From the NCBI GenBank assembly GCA_001661245.1, contig KV454011.1:734348-798347 (forward strand): 64,000 nucleotides of DNA, in the 5' to 3' direction. Within the stretch, counting starts at the first letter, position 1. Every line of letters begins with the position of its first letter. A model generated the notes under the pieces. That model was not told the origin of the DNA. It made no database searches and saw only the letters and a list, made by a program, of their open reading frames with translations. This document shows positions 8,489 to 20,347 of the stretch, piece by piece. The position numbers were made by a program, and so were the translations under genes. The stretch is from Pachysolen tannophilus NRRL Y-2460 (lineage: Eukaryota > Ascomycota > Pichiomycetes > Alaninales > Pachysolenaceae).

Positions 8489-10978
8489 TTAATAGTTTGG
8501 ACATAAACCGTCAGATTTGACCAAATTGTGAATCTGAAGAAGAAAAAAAAATAAAAAAAGGGAAGAAAATTCATAAAAATTGTTAGTAACTTCCAATTAA
8601 ATATAACAACGATATAATAATACCTGTGAAAAAAAAAGTACTTACATCATGGATTGAAGCATGAAAAAATTGTCTAATTTCTAAAGCCAACCAAACTTTG
8701 ACCATGGAAATGGTATTTCCATTTCTTAGAAGAAGCTTACCATCTTGTAAGCCCAATTGTCTTAATACAGGTAATGCACTAGAAAGAGGTAAAAGAAAAA
8801 AAAAGTTTTTTTCAAAATACGTTAGTATTTTTTTCTTTCTTTTTTACAAACATCAAGTTTTGAAAAGCAGGTCAAAGTCAAAAAAAAAACACTCATTTGC
8901 TTTTCGATCTTTTGGACCCCTTTTCAAACAGTTGGAAATCCAAAAAAATTAGCATATACGAACCTTGCAAAAAGATCCAAGTTTGGATCCAACTGTCTTC
9001 CAATTCCTTCCAACAATAAAATTGCAACAATGACTGTTATAAAATCACCTTCCATTCTTACATGGTGCTGACGAACAATACCTAATACTTGATCCAATAA
9101 GTCTCCGATTGATACACCACCCAAGGTAAATGTTCTTTGCTTTATTCTATCAACTAATCTCTCAACTTTCAAAGCAAAAATCTCTTTATCAATAGCAGTT
9201 TCTGGAGTTCTAGATCTTTCAAACATCAATTCTCCAGCTCTATAACCATCAAATTCAGATAGAGCATTAAATAATTCAATGAAATTGACACGATCAACGT
9301 GGTTCAATTCTGTTACTAATCCAGTATCTATAAAGCAAACTTCTGCATGGTAACCTTCATGAAACATTTTAGTTAATTCTTCACCCATCAGTTTTGGATC
9401 GTCTTTAAAAGATCTAAGCTTAGAAACTATTTGATTCATTTCCTCCTCTGTCGATACTTTTGATAATGTTCTGTCATTTGTATTATGAAGATACTTTTGA
9501 TCGGTTTTATAAAATCTGACTAAAATATTACCGGGATGTAAGTCTGCATGAATGAAATCATCTAAAATCAACATTTGCAAAAAAGAGTCTAAAATTTTAT
9601 CGCTAACTTCTTTAAGCAATCCTGTGCCAAAATTATCTTTCAACTCCAATATTTTAGAAATTGAAATTCCTTGAATATATTCTTCAATTAATACTTCTCT
9701 ACCACTAAACTTCATATAAGGTTTTGGGAATTTAACATCATTTCTTCCTTTAAAATTTTCTTCAAATTTTGCTAAATTTACACCTTCAATTCTTAAATCC
9801 AATTGAATTTTCATTAACATGCTAAATTGTTCAACTTCTGCAGGTAATGATAACCACTCCATTGTAGGTATATAATCAATTACAGAAGCAAAAAATTTCA
9901 TTATTTTCAAATCTCTTTCAATTTTTATTTCAACATTTGGATGTAAAACTTTGACAGCGACCCATTGATTGGCTGCAGGTTCATTTTTGATAATATTTTT
10001 ATCATCCAATTCGTAATCTCGTAATAAGTTTTTATGCAATTTTCCAACATAAACTTGGGCAATTGCACCAACACCTAAAGGTTTTTCAATAAATTCTTCA
10101 AATATGTCATCAAAATTATCAATACCAAAAGTTCTACATATTATTTTTTTGGTTTTATAAAGAGAATGAGGTTTTGCATCCGAATGTAAATTACTCAATT
10201 CTTTGCACATTTGTTTAGGAAAAATATCTGTTCTTGATGCTGCCCATTGGCCTAACTTTATAAAAGAAGCACCTGCCAACTCTATTGAAAATCTTAGAGC
10301 TCTATACCATAAGATACCACCATATCTTTCATTATTATTATTTGGATCACGTTTCCCAAACCAGGAAATTGGCCATAAAATTAAAATTGGAAACATTATA
10401 AACGTCAATTCCACAAATCGCCCACAAGTAAACAAATTATCCCAAATATATGTTACAAAATAATATTTCAGTTTATACAAATACCCTCTAACTAAATGTT
10501 TTGATTCTTCTTCTTTGATCTGTTCTTCTTTATCCATGAGCTCATTTTGAGATGCCATAAAGAGACCCATTTCAAAAGTCTCAGCCTCGGGATCTGGCTT
10601 GAGTATATTCTTCGCTGATATCAGTCCTTTATTCCTTAATACCCTAGGATCAGCATCATTATGAACTGTAGCATTAGATATAGAATACAACGATACACCA
10701 CCAATAACTAAACCTATAGCCATTGATGAGAAAGAAAAATTCTTTGACGAGTAAAAACATGACCTCAAAAAGAAACATTGCTGCGTCAACGGCTTTGAAT
10801 TGGAAAAATGGTTAACATGGTAATATTTTCGAAGCTCACAATTAAATACTTTAACATTTTGAAACCTATAGTTTTCATTATAATTAGTGAATATAGATGG
10901 TGCATTAAATTTTTGATTATGCACTTGTCTAACTATTCTAAAACTACTCGATTTAAGTACACCACCAATTTTATTCAT
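8489..10978 (-). CDS. CQD1: Mitochondrial UbiB/ADCK-family atypical kinase (spliced at its 3' end)
   Basis: Member of the ABC1/ADCK/UbiB family. Yeast Cqd1 (animal ADCK2-like) sits in the inner mitochondrial membrane and controls coenzyme Q and phospholipid distribution. Visible are a basic N-terminal presequence, a membrane segment near LTFIMFPILILWPISWFG, the family KxGQ motif in FIKLGQWAASRTDIFP, an Ala-rich loop (GVGAIAQVYVGKL), and IHADLHPGNILVRF with IDTGLV. The real ATG is at 10978, since the longer frame starts at TTG. Exon 1 is 8964-10978, exon 2 8646-8778, exon 3 8489-8533. Intron 1 (8779-8963) has donor GTTCGT and a TACTAAC branch; intron 2 (8534-8645) has GTAAGT and TACTAAC. Joined phases give DLFASALPVLRQLGL and a C-terminus ending DGLCPNY. 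Without splicing the C-terminal 60 residues are lost. Confidence 0.88.
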
Positions 10979-11569
10979 AATTACCAATTTTTTATACTCT
11001 CAATTGTTTTCAACAAATTATTGCTGATTATTGAGATTTCAATTCCTTCATATAACTATTTCAATGACTTATTTTCCAAAAATATTTACACTTAGTTATT
11101 GTGTAAAAAGTGTTTTGTACCGCTGATAGAAATAGCAAACATCAATGTCCGAAATCTACGAGAAATTTGATATCGGTAAAACGACTTTTGGTTTTACCTT
11201 TGGTAGGAAACATTAACAGAGACAATAGATAAATGATAAAAGATGGTGCCAATGAATGGCGATGAAAGATGACAAAGAACTTTATACGAGAAAAATATAT
11301 AGAGAAATTGCTGGAGTTAAAAATGTACATAACCAAAATAAAAATTTTTTGAAGTAAGAAGAAAGATAACAAACAAAAAAAAAAAGAAAAAGAAATAAAG
11401 AAAAAGAAAAAAATATATAATTATTATAATATAATAAAATTTTTAAAAAAATCTTGATAAATAGCCAAGAGAACTATTCACGTCTATTATATTTTTCCTT
11501 TTCCTCTTTTTGAATCTAACAATAGCAATAGGAGATAGAAAGAATTCAACTTGATTATAACAAATTTAA
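10979..11569. other. Intergenic between CQD1 and ARL1
   Basis: 591 bases forming the CQD1 promoter and the ARL1 3' region. A 76-codon minus-strand frame at 11142-11372 starts at TTG, is hydrophobic and has no family match, so it is not called. A-rich tracts occur near 11370-11420. Confidence 0.5.
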
Positions 11570-12121
11570 TTACATTTGTTCTTCTTTAATAACGTCGATA
11601 AGCCAATCTAAACCTTCAGATAAACCTTCCCCTTTCAACGCACTACTTGCGACAATACTCCAACTTCTATCTTTTAATTCCACAAGATTCAATGCTTTAC
11701 TAACTTCGGCCGCACTCATCGCTGCTGGCTGATCTTGTTTATTTGCAAACACCAACAACGCACTATCTGACAATTCTTCTTCTTTCAACATTAAATGCAA
11801 TTCTTTCTTGGCAACATCAATTCTTTCTTTATCTGTGGAATCCACAACAAATATAACAGCAGCGGTATTGGCATAATAGCACCTCCAATATGGACGAATG
11901 GATGTCTGACCGCCCAAGTCCCACATATTTATAGAAATGTTTTTATATTGCATTGTCTCAACATTAAATCCTATGGTTGGCTTTGTCTTAACTACTTCAC
12001 CCATTTGTAATTTGTATAAGATTGTTGTCTTACCAGCACCATCCAAGCCTAAAATCAATATTCTTATTTCTTTCTGAAGGCCCCATAATCTTCCAAATAT
12101 ACTGCTAAAGACGTTACCCAT
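11570..12121 (-). CDS. ARL1: Arf-like small GTPase Arl1
   Basis: 183 residues, full length. Small GTPase of the trans-Golgi that recruits GRIP-domain golgins and acts in vesicle tethering and endosome-to-Golgi traffic. It begins MGNVFSSIF with Gly2 as the N-myristoylation site. It has the P-loop GLDGAGKTT, switch I with PTIGFNVET, switch [18 protein letters not shown] for guanine specificity and a final SALKGEGL. The sequence [16 protein letters not shown] and [16 protein letters not shown] is diagnostic of Arl1 rather than Arf1/2. No intron is needed. Confidence 0.96.
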   Translation of the reverse strand: MGNVFSSIFGRLWGLQKEIRILILGLDGAGKTTILYKLQMGEVVKTKPTIGFNVETMQYKNISINMWDLGGQTSIRPYWRCYYANTAAVIFVVDSTDKERIDVAKKELHLMLKEEELSDSALLVFANKQDQPAAMSAAEVSKALNLVELKDRSWSIVASSALKGEGLSEGLDWLIDVIKEEQM

Positions 12122-12735
12122 TTTTTGATATTATTATTATAGTGTATATGTATAATGTTTTATTTTTTAGTTAAGAACAAATAGTTGGACAAAAAAAAAA
12201 AAAAAAAAAGAAAAACCACTAAGAGGACTGACTATGAAGTGATGCAATAAAGCTTTTTATCCTAACCAATATTCTTCTATTTCCTATTTATTATATATAT
12301 ATATATATATATATCAATTGATTCAATTTCAAATGATTTCTGAAACCTTTCTATTTTTTTCCGTAAAAATATAAATATGGTAAAAGTACAAGAAGCAAAA
12401 CACTTCAGAACACTTCAATACCGTTATACCTATCCCCCAAATAAATATAGATCAAGAATCAATTCGATTCAATTCTTATTAAATTCTTCTATTAGTTTTA
12501 AAATCAATAATACAGTTTATAGATCTAAGTTGAACGTTAAAAAAAAACATAGGAGCTATCCAATTATTAAACATAGTTGAATTTCCCAGAAAATGAGAAT
12601 GAATTTTGAATGATCTTACACGACTATGATAATTGACAATGTCTTTGACAACGTCATTGACGATGTATTTTGACTACATTTGAGATTGGTTGCAATCAGT
12701 TCATTTTCAGCTAGATAAGTCTATATATATATATC
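12122..12735. other. Intergenic between ARL1 and TYR1
   Basis: 614 bases: the ARL1 promoter, with an A run near 12190-12209, a (TA)n tract at 12291-12314, and the TYR1 3' region. A plus-strand 67-codon frame at 12377-12580 begins with ATG but is Asn/Ser/Lys-rich with no homology I recognise. GACAATGTC-type words recur at 12635-12665. Confidence 0.45.
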
Positions 12736-14268
12736 TTAGCGCCTTTTAGCTTCTTCTCTTTCTTTGACTCTTTGGAATATAATCTTGACCATTTCGTTTC
12801 CCAACTTGTTGGCCTCCAGCAACATGGGTGCAAAAAATCTTTGAGTTTCTTCAAACTGCTGTCTATAGAGATTATAATCTCCGTAAGATACAACATTTGA
12901 CCAGTTTCTTGCAGCTAAGGTAAACTCCAAATCATCTTGTCTGAAGCTTGTATCACTTATGGCGACATTTAAGCACTCTTCTAACAAATTTGGAGAACAA
13001 AACAAATATTCAGTGACTCCTAAAAATATTCTAAAAAGCTATATTTGAACAAAATGAAAAATTTTTTTTTTTTTTGAAGTAAATAAGTTAGTAACTATAA
13101 GTTATTATTAATTTGAAAATTGGGTTCAATAAATACTTACTGGTGTTGAACAAATGATATGATCGTAAGGCACAATGTCCAACTTACTCCAACTATCAAC
13201 TATTCCCAACAATGAAAGATGTGAATTAGGCTGCCTTCCTTCCGGAGGCTCTTTATTTAAAGAAAACTGTTGTAACAAATCATCATCTAATAATAACTCA
13301 TAGTTATTATCCAAATGTCCAAAAACTTTTTCTCTAGCACCTAAAACTCTTTTCCGTAACTCTTCTCCTTTACCTTGGATCATTAAAGTAAATAATTCGG
13401 TAACAGAATTAGCATACTGTAATATTTGTTCATGAGCTGAAGGATTTGTAATAGCTAAACCAGCATATACATGCCATTTATTTGAATAAATTCTCAATGA
13501 AATGTTAATCTTGGCATTTTCTAATCCCCCAATCCATCTTTTAGCTTCCCATGGATATTCTTTTGTAGCATGCCACGCCACACCCATACTCAAGAATGCT
13601 GCATGTGTTAATGCCTGGGTATCAGCAGTTATCTTATCATGTTCTTTAGCTGTAAGATAAACCTTCTTGGAATTCAAACACGACATGAGTGCATCTACAA
13701 ATTGTCTAGATTCTTCAGAGTATGATCTATGATCAATTATTACTAAAGGTTGACCGGCAGTATTTACCTTTGGACCATGAAGGGAATGAACAGAAATTAT
13801 TTCAACATCTTTTGGTAAATATTTCTCAAAAGCTGCAACTTCCGGGGCTTTACAAGAGGTCTGACCACCAACTATAGCACCAAGTTTAGTAGACTCTCCA
13901 TAAAGAGAAACAACTTTACCAATTGATTCAGCTTCAACGCTATAAATAATGTAATCAGAACATCTTGATACTTGATGTCCATTTTTAAGAATTGTGAAAT
14001 TTTCATCACAGTATTTTTGTTTTGATTCTTCAAATGTTTCTTCTCTATCACATCCAACAACACTTTATTTTATAAAAATTCATAGATGTTAGGTCATGCC
14101 AGTTTTATACAAATTTTGAACATACATATATACTTACTTCCATCCTGATTCAGTAAACCTCCTAGCATACAAAAGACCCATATCCCCTAGGCCAATGATA
14201 CCTATAGTCTTTGTCGACTTCCATAAGGTCACTTGCTCTTTGGATGCTTGTTTCCCAATAAAGCCCAT
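12736..14268 (-). CDS. TYR1: Prephenate dehydrogenase (two introns)
   Basis: NADP-dependent oxidative decarboxylation of prephenate to 4-hydroxyphenylpyruvate in tyrosine synthesis. The N-terminal Rossmann motif is GIIGLGDMGLLYARRF. Downstream blocks SDYIIYSVEA, GGQTSCKAPE, HSLHGPKVNT and HDKITADTQALTHAAF are strongly conserved with yeast Tyr1. Three exons: 14138-14268, 13141-14062 and 12736-13038. Intron 1 (14063-14137) has donor GTAAGT and a CCTAAC branch; intron 2 (13039-13140) has GTAAGT and TACTAAC. Phases agree and restore WNVVGCDREE across junction 1 and CSTPLFRIFLG across junction 2. The product is 451 residues, matching the usual 450. S. cerevisiae TYR1 has no such introns as far as I recall. 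Confidence 0.95.
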
Positions 14269-14715
14269 ATTCTTCGTCTAAAAGACAATAATGACAACTA
14301 AAAAAAAAAACAAAAAAAAACAGTTTACAAAAACAATCCTGTTTATAACTCCTAAAAAGCAAACAAATATAATAAGGAAACCCTGTTCTTGACTGAAGAC
14401 TAGCAATACAATTGCCTAGAGCTGATAGTTATTAGTTCTATATATCTATCTAGTCTACAAAAATCTAAATGTTATTTTTTAAATCACAAAAAAAAAAAAG
14501 CTTTTTTTTCTTCATTAGACAAAAATTCAGGGCTTTAATTTAATGCTTGAAGACTGACGACGATACATAATATCGATCTACTTTGCTAAGACTCTAGTCA
14601 TCATATATATATATATAATCATCTATTGATAGATCTTATATAATAATATCAAATAGGAATATTTAAAATTTCTAATCTTGAACTGCAATTACATTTTTTT
14701 CTTGCTTTTGTTATG
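14269..14715. other. TYR1 promoter and ERG8 3' region
   Basis: 447 bases with A runs near 14300 and 14490 and TA tracts near 14603-14616. Nothing gene-like seen. Confidence 0.5.
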
Positions 14716-16203
14716 TTACAATAAACCAATATAATCATCAATTTTTTCTTCTATGATACCATCTTTTTGCTCGCGAAGATCTAACCATGTCACATTTTTG
14801 AATTCATTTTCACTTTCTTCTTGTTCGGACTTAGCAGACTCCGTGGACTCCTTCTTGTAAACTTTCAGGACAATTTCCGGTATACATTCATCAACACATA
14901 ATAAGCATATAGCATCATATCCACCAGCACCAGGTACTACACCACCCAAGCACCCTATTAAGTTATTACAATTATTAAGCAAGACAGTTTGCTGTGTAGG
15001 CTCTATTTCAGCACCTGTTTCATTTGTTAGCAATCTCAAATTATGACGAATTTTCGAGATAGAATTTATTATCATTAACAATGGGCTAATATCCACTTTA
15101 TTATCGACACTGTTCAAAATCTTGTTTGCAGATTTTTTACTCAAATATGTTATCAAATCATTATAATAAGCAGGTTCATTAATGGATATTTTTTGTAAAG
15201 TTGCTAATGCTTCCACGAGTTCCATATTTCCATGATTTAAATCTGTGAAAACTTGTAATGCATAATCTGGATTTGATTTTTTCCAATCCAAAACTTTTGA
15301 AACTAATTTAGGAGTATTGGAACCCCCACAAATATCACCCATTAATAATCTAATCTTTGGCGGTAAACAACATTGATCTGTTACAATATTCCAATCAGTT
15401 TCCAAAACTACTTTCCGTAATCTTTGAGAATATTCAAGAATAGAAGTTTTGGATTCATCACTGGATATTAAATCTGTTATCAAGTCTGGTTTGAATCTAC
15501 GATAAACAATCGAGCCAAACGTTGCACTTGCAACATCAAAACCAGAACCAATTTTCTTTTGGGCAATACAATGTGAGACTTGTGAAAGGTTATGGATTAA
15601 TTTTTTATCATTATGATCATTCAATTTCAAATTTTTTTGGAAAACACTTAGCAAAGAAGCTGTTAAAACTGTCACTAAGCCTGCACTTGAACCTAATCCT
15701 GTCTTTGCAACTTTAGTAATTGGTTTTGAATGATATAAAAATTTCTTGCTTCCATTATCTGATATTTTTAAAACAGTATTTTCCTGTGAATGGTAACCCA
15801 GATCAGAAAAAATTAAAACTTTGATTTCAAAATTTGATTCAAAATTCTTACCGATAGCCACATCGAAAAAACATAAAATTGTATAAATTGTACTTTCAAC
15901 AAATGGGTTACACCTATTATTTTTCTCGATTAATTCAAGTTTTCCCCTGTTTTCCAACAAATTCCCAATCTCGTAAACCCATTCACCTTCCTGAAATTGA
16001 GGGGACTCAACAGTAATAATAGAATTCTCAAATAAAGGCGATGCTGTTGCTTTTACCACTGAATGCATTCTAGCAGAAAGAGCAACGACAAAGGAATTGT
16101 AAGTAGGGTCTAATACCAAATAGCCTCCAGCTAACAAAGCCTTACCCGGTGCACTGAAAGATCTCGATATAGAATGTTGACTAGACTGTTCCTGAGTCAT
16201 CAT
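14716..16203 (-). CDS. ERG8: Phosphomevalonate kinase
   Basis: 495 residues of the GHMP kinase family. Phosphorylates mevalonate-5-phosphate to the diphosphate in the cytosolic mevalonate/ergosterol pathway. Motif 1 is SAPGKALLAGGYLVLDP, motif 2 (ATP loop) is KTGLGSSAGLVT and motif 3 lies in GCLGGVVPGAGGYDAI, all intact. Two adjacent ATGs open the frame (16203 and 16200); either is possible. Length is slightly above the 451 of S. cerevisiae because of loop insertions and an acidic segment near the C-terminus (KKESTESAKSEQEESENEF). Confidence 0.94.
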   Translation of the reverse strand: MMTQEQSSQHSISRSFSAPGKALLAGGYLVLDPTYNSFVVALSARMHSVVKATASPLFENSIITVESPQFQEGEWVYEIGNLLENRGKLELIEKNNRCNPFVESTIYTILCFFDVAIGKNFESNFEIKVLIFSDLGYHSQENTVLKISDNGSKKFLYHSKPITKVAKTGLGSSAGLVTVLTASLLSVFQKNLKLNDHNDKKLIHNLSQVSHCIAQKKIGSGFDVASATFGSIVYRRFKPDLITDLISSDESKTSILEYSQRLRKVVLETDWNIVTDQCCLPPKIRLLMGDICGGSNTPKLVSKVLDWKKSNPDYALQVFTDLNHGNMELVEALATLQKISINEPAYYNDLITYLSKKSANKILNSVDNKVDISPLLMIINSISKIRHNLRLLTNETGAEIEPTQQTVLLNNCNNLIGCLGGVVPGAGGYDAICLLCVDECIPEIVLKVYKKESTESAKSEQEESENEFKNVTWLDLREQKDGIIEEKIDDYIGLL

Positions 16204-16684
16204 TAAGGAATTGTTATCTTTTTTTTATTCTGTAGAGTAGGGATGAAAGTAATATATGACAAAATAGACAAAATAACGAAGAAAAGACAAAAGTAAAACA
16301 CCGAACAAGAAAATTTAACAAAAAAAAACAAAAAAAGAAAAAAACGAATGAACGAAAATAAACCTTTCAAGAGAAGACACTCTATTTTAAGGAAGATCTT
16401 CTCTAATATTTCTTTATTGCAATATTTCTAAAATAATATCATTCATTATATAACAATTATTAAAGATCAACCTTTGTTCTTGTTGTCTTTGAGGTAGTTA
16501 AGCGAGACATTTTTACTAAGGGCTTGATGCACTACTTTCTTTAAGCTCATCACCATCTCTTCGCTTTGTACAAAGTGATGATGGTGTCTTAACTGACTAC
16601 ATAGATCAGTGAAACGAGACTAAATATTGTTTATCTCTATTGATGTGCTATTAATGGCAAAGAAAAAAGCAATAAGCAAAATGT
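16204..16684. other. ERG8 promoter / SPOUT gene 3' region
   Basis: 481 bases. The ERG8-proximal part is A-rich. At 16540-16600 CTCATCACCATC and GATGATGGTG form a loose inverted repeat around CTTTGTACAAAG, itself a perfect palindrome. This could be a structured 3' end; no RNA family is assigned. Confidence 0.4.
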
Positions 16685-17946
16685 CTATTTATCCTTTAAA
16701 ACGTCAATTTTGGTTAACCCTATCAATACTCCATCTTCCACTCTACAACCTTCTACAATTTTCAATTCACCATCAATCATTTCTTTAGCACTCTCTATTC
16801 CTCGAGATATCAACTCTTTGTCATTTTGGAAACTAGAATCGAGATCTGTCCATTTTCCAAAAATTAATAATATATTCCCACTTTGAGTATCGAATGTTAA
16901 TTCCTTAAATTCAACTTTATTATTATAAAAATAATCACCACAGTTTATGTATACCGATTGGGAATATCCATCAGAATAAGAGGATTCAGTGAAAACCGAG
17001 CTGAAGCTTTTCGCAATTCTCACATGATAACCAAATGAAGATTTTGCACCTATAATTCCATATGCGTCTATTGGAGATATAATTTTTTTTTCTTTCAAAT
17101 CAACTGTTACTCTGACGTTAACCGGTACTTCAGGACCATTCAATTCTAAAGCTTCTTTCTCACCAATATTAACATATTTGGTAAATTCTAATTTTGAGTT
17201 ATTTTTTTTTTTCGAAAATGCTTTCTTATGAATAGTTAAACCTTCTTTATAGTTATTATATACTTTATTATTTGACATAAAGGGTAAATTAGATAATTTA
17301 GGTAATTTCTTTGCATATTCAAAATTTTTTAAAGAATCATGTTTAAAAGATGCTTTTCTTAAATATGGAGGAGTTATGAAAAACTGTAATAATGTTGCAA
17401 GTAACATTGCACTATCAGAAATTGCATGTTTCTGGGAATTACCATTTGTTATAGTCAGATTATCATCAAAATTAAATTTTATTTTTTTCGATGATTGACT
17501 GACAACTTCTGGTTGTTCTTGCTCTTTCTCATGATTTCTTTCTTCTGGAATATCCAAAACAACTATTTCACCAACATTATAGGCAGTACAAGTTCTTGCC
17601 AATTGATATGCAACATGTGTAACTTGCTGCAAGTTTTTCGTATTTGATCTAGATATACATGTTGAAGGGACACACACGGTATAAGTAACTGGAGACATTT
17701 TTTTAATTGGTTTTATAGATTCATTTTTCTTTTCGGAAGCAGACTGCAGAGCAGATGTAGTTACCTTTCTTTTCTAAAAAAATATAAAAAACCCTCGATG
17801 AGATGAGATGAATTTTTGTTAATATATCGTTCTTATCATTAAACGCATAAAAATTTCCAAGTAAACACCTAGAACAAAAAAAAAAAACCCCCACATACCT
17901 TCAAAGCAGGACTACCATCATTTGCTCCTTTATTATCTTTTGTCAT
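16685..17946 (-). CDS. SPOUT-type RNA methyltransferase (Upa1/Upa2, C9orf114 family), spliced
   Basis: 378 residues after splicing. It starts YTVCVPSTCISRSNTKNLQ and carries a long low-complexity insert, then PPYLRKASFKHDSLKNFEYAKKLPKL, VNVRVTVDL, AYGIIGAKSSFGYHVRIA and a trefoil-knot-like C-terminus ending VEDGVLIGLTKID. This is the family of yeast Upa1/Upa2 and human SPOUT1 (CENP-32), SAM-dependent rRNA-type methyltransferases acting in the nucleus. Exon 1 is 17899-17946 (MTKDNKGANDGSPALK) and exon 2 is 16685-17773. The intron is 17774-17898 with donor GTATGT, a TATTAAC branch and a pyrimidine-rich TTTAG end. The junction adds a Lys/Arg-rich KKRKVTTSA segment that could be a nuclear localisation signal. 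S. cerevisiae has two paralogues, so no symbol is assigned. Confidence 0.85.
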
Positions 17947-18400
17947 AGCAGGATTCAAGTTTTAATTCAACTTATATATATATTTATATACAATATATCA
18001 GAAATATTACAAACTGAAAAATTTTTTAACAGTGTTTATGTAAGAATAAAATTACATACACTACTTAAAATCAAAAAGATTCGCTTTAATTCTAAACGAC
18101 TTGTTGATAATATTAACAAGTTGTTGCAATAAACGTTAAGATTAATTAATATAAACGATTAGAAGCCAGTATTTTTTTCTCTCTCTTTCTATATAGATAT
18201 ATATATATATAACATGATGTGCTGAAACAAAAAAGTTAAAAGTAAGGGTAAAATGGTTTGGTCTTTATTTTTTGTTTTTTCTTTCTTTCTTTCTTTCTTT
18301 ATGTAACTAAGGTTTTTTTTTTTTTTTTTTTTGTTTCTGTTTTAAAACAACGAGGTAATCAAAACAATATTAAACTAATGACAACTACTTTTCCTTTCGC
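17947..18400. other. Intergenic, SPOUT gene promoter and BFR1 3' region
   Basis: 454 bases with TA-rich tracts (17970-17995, 18196-18211), a CTTT repeat at 18280-18300 and a T run at 18312-18332. No gene seen. Confidence 0.5.
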
Positions 18401-19879
18401 TTAATTTTTTTCTTCTTGTTCTTCCTTCTCTTCGCTAGCTTCAACTTCAGCTTCTTGTTTGGTTTCGTCTGATTCACCACCTAAAACTTTCTCAACCAAT
18501 TTTTTGATCTTTTCATCAATTTTCAGTAAATTTTCTTCAGCTTTCAAGATATTTTCTTTTGTAACTTCATCTTGTTTGGCTTCAAAATCAGTCAATTTTG
18601 CTTTTAATTCTTCCAAAGTTTTTGGAACTTCATCTGAAGAAGAAGGTAAAGCAATATTCAATTCACTTAATGCAAATATGATATCTGGTTCAACTGTAAA
18701 ATTCTTTTTTGAAGAAGAAGATTTTTTATTATGCTTATTTTTTTTACCTGCAGTTCCAGCAAAAAACAGAGCAGGTTCTTTTTTCAAAACAACGAGATCT
18801 GATGGCATTTCAACAGTTCTCTTAGTAGTAGTTCTATTAGTATTGTTGGTGACTGAAGAAGTTGGTAAGATCTTTGGTTGTGGTTTAACATGAGATGGAT
18901 CGAAATATGATAATAAGGTATGGATACTATTAATTTCTTGTGTAAAAGCTGGGATTTTAGCTTCTTGTAATTTCAATTCTGCTGATTGTCTTAATTCAAT
19001 TTTTTGTTCTTCAAGATTTTGTAATTTTTCTTCTTCTTTTCTTTTCTTTTTTTCTTCATCTAATTGAGATTTAAATTTTTTAAATTCATCATCAAATTCT
19101 TTTTTAATTGTTCTAATTTGATTATATAAATCATCTTTTTCTTTAATTAAATCACGACGTTTATTATAAATATCATTTCTTTTTTCATTAATTGATTGAT
19201 TACTTAAATTAAGACTATCCAATCTTTTTGAAACTTCTTCAAATTTTTGTTGAACTTCTTTATTTTGTAAAGAAGATAATTTTTTCTTTAATTCAGCAAT
19301 TTTTGCCTTATCATTATCAATTGATTTTTGTTGATTTTCAATTTGTGAAAAATCTTTACGTAATTTTCTTAATGAAGACATTTCTTTAACATATTTTCTT
19401 TCATCAACAATTTTTAAATCTCCAGTAGCAATTAAATCATCCAATTGTTGGACTCTTTTATCAATTTCTTCAACATTTTTAAAATTATTTTTAGAAGTTT
19501 GAGCTTGTAATTCTGAAATTTTTCTTCTTAATGAAGAATCAATATTCTTAATTTGATCATGAATTTGTTCACGCTCTTGTTTAGACAAAGATTGAATTTT
19601 AATCAATTCAGATAACTCCTTTTGTAAGGCTTTTCTTTCATCAAAAACTTTTGAATCTGTCTTTGTACTATTCAATTTATTAGATAATTCATTGATAGTA
19701 ATATCCTTTTGCTTAATCTCATCGTTTAATTTGGAAATTTTTTCACTTCTAGCCTTTTCATCTGGACGTTTGATAAAACGTCTCGCTGGACGATTTCCAG
19801 AAAAATTACTAGAAGCCGTGGAATTTGTAGTACTAGCAGTAGTAGTAGTAGTTGTAGCTGTTGCAGTAGTAGTTGACAT
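18401..19879 (-). CDS. BFR1: Coiled-coil mRNP/polysome protein Bfr1
   Basis: 492 residues. Bfr1 associates with polysomes and mRNPs at the ER and is linked to secretion (brefeldin A resistance) and mRNA localisation. Here an N-terminal Ser/Thr/Ala stretch precedes the conserved RRFIKRPDEKARSEKISKLN. An almost continuous coiled coil rich in Lys, Glu and Gln (about residues 40-310) and a C-terminal conserved half (PSDLVVLKKEPALFFAGT) follow, ending in an acidic Glu-rich tail. The true ATG is at 19879; nine further codons upstream open at TTG. No intron. The antisense frames over this gene arise from its biased composition. Confidence 0.88.
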   Translation of the reverse strand: MSTTTATATTTTTTASTTNSTASSNFSGNRPARRFIKRPDEKARSEKISKLNDEIKQKDITINELSNKLNSTKTDSKVFDERKALQKELSELIKIQSLSKQEREQIHDQIKNIDSSLRRKISELQAQTSKNNFKNVEEIDKRVQQLDDLIATGDLKIVDERKYVKEMSSLRKLRKDFSQIENQQKSIDNDKAKIAELKKKLSSLQNKEVQQKFEEVSKRLDSLNLSNQSINEKRNDIYNKRRDLIKEKDDLYNQIRTIKKEFDDEFKKFKSQLDEEKKKRKEEEKLQNLEEQKIELRQSAELKLQEAKIPAFTQEINSIHTLLSYFDPSHVKPQPKILPTSSVTNNTNRTTTKRTVEMPSDLVVLKKEPALFFAGTAGKKNKHNKKSSSSKKNFTVEPDIIFALSELNIALPSSSDEVPKTLEELKAKLTDFEAKQDEVTKENILKAEENLLKIDEKIKKLVEKVLGGESDETKQEAEVEASEEKEEQEEKN

Positions 19880-20313
19880 ATTAAGTAGTCTATTTATTAT
19901 AAACAAGAAATTAGTTAGTATGAAAAAGATAAATCAAATTTAAACTAAATGCCAAAAAGCAGAAATAAAAAAAAAAAGTAATCACACATCACCACAGTTC
20001 TTACTTACAACACTTCTTGGCTATCTATAGAGTACGCAATCTGGTATCAAAATGATTAGAGAGATCTATATATCTATATATATAAAATATATATATATAT
20101 AAATATTTTTAAAAAAAATTGGAAAACCTGGTCTTAATCAATTTCGATCTTGAAAATGGAAAAATTCAAAGAAAAAATGCTGAAAAATCACCGAGCTCCA
20201 AAATAGGAAACCAAAAGCCGTTAAAAAAAGAAGAGAGAAAGAAATAGAGATAGAGAGATAGAGCTACTTTATCAAATGAGTTTAATTAATCACTATAGCG
20301 TTTCATCATCTCT

Positions 20314-20347
<34 letters not shown>

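Noticed and set aside
11142-11372. 76-codon minus-strand frame upstream of CQD1
   Set aside because: Starts at TTG, hydrophobic and low in complexity, lies in promoter sequence.
12377-12580. 67-codon plus-strand frame between ARL1 and TYR1
   Set aside because: Asn/Ser/Lys-rich, no homology, and AT-rich sequence gives such frames by chance. Could be kept only if transcribed.
16575-16620. Possible C/D-box snoRNA (GTGATGA then CTGA)
   Set aside because: The C box and one CTGA are present but a second CTGA with the right spacing and terminal stem are not. The region is better read as a 3' hairpin.
18459-18893. 144-codon frame antisense to BFR1
   Set aside because: Arises from the Lys/Glu-rich coiled coil on the other strand; low complexity.
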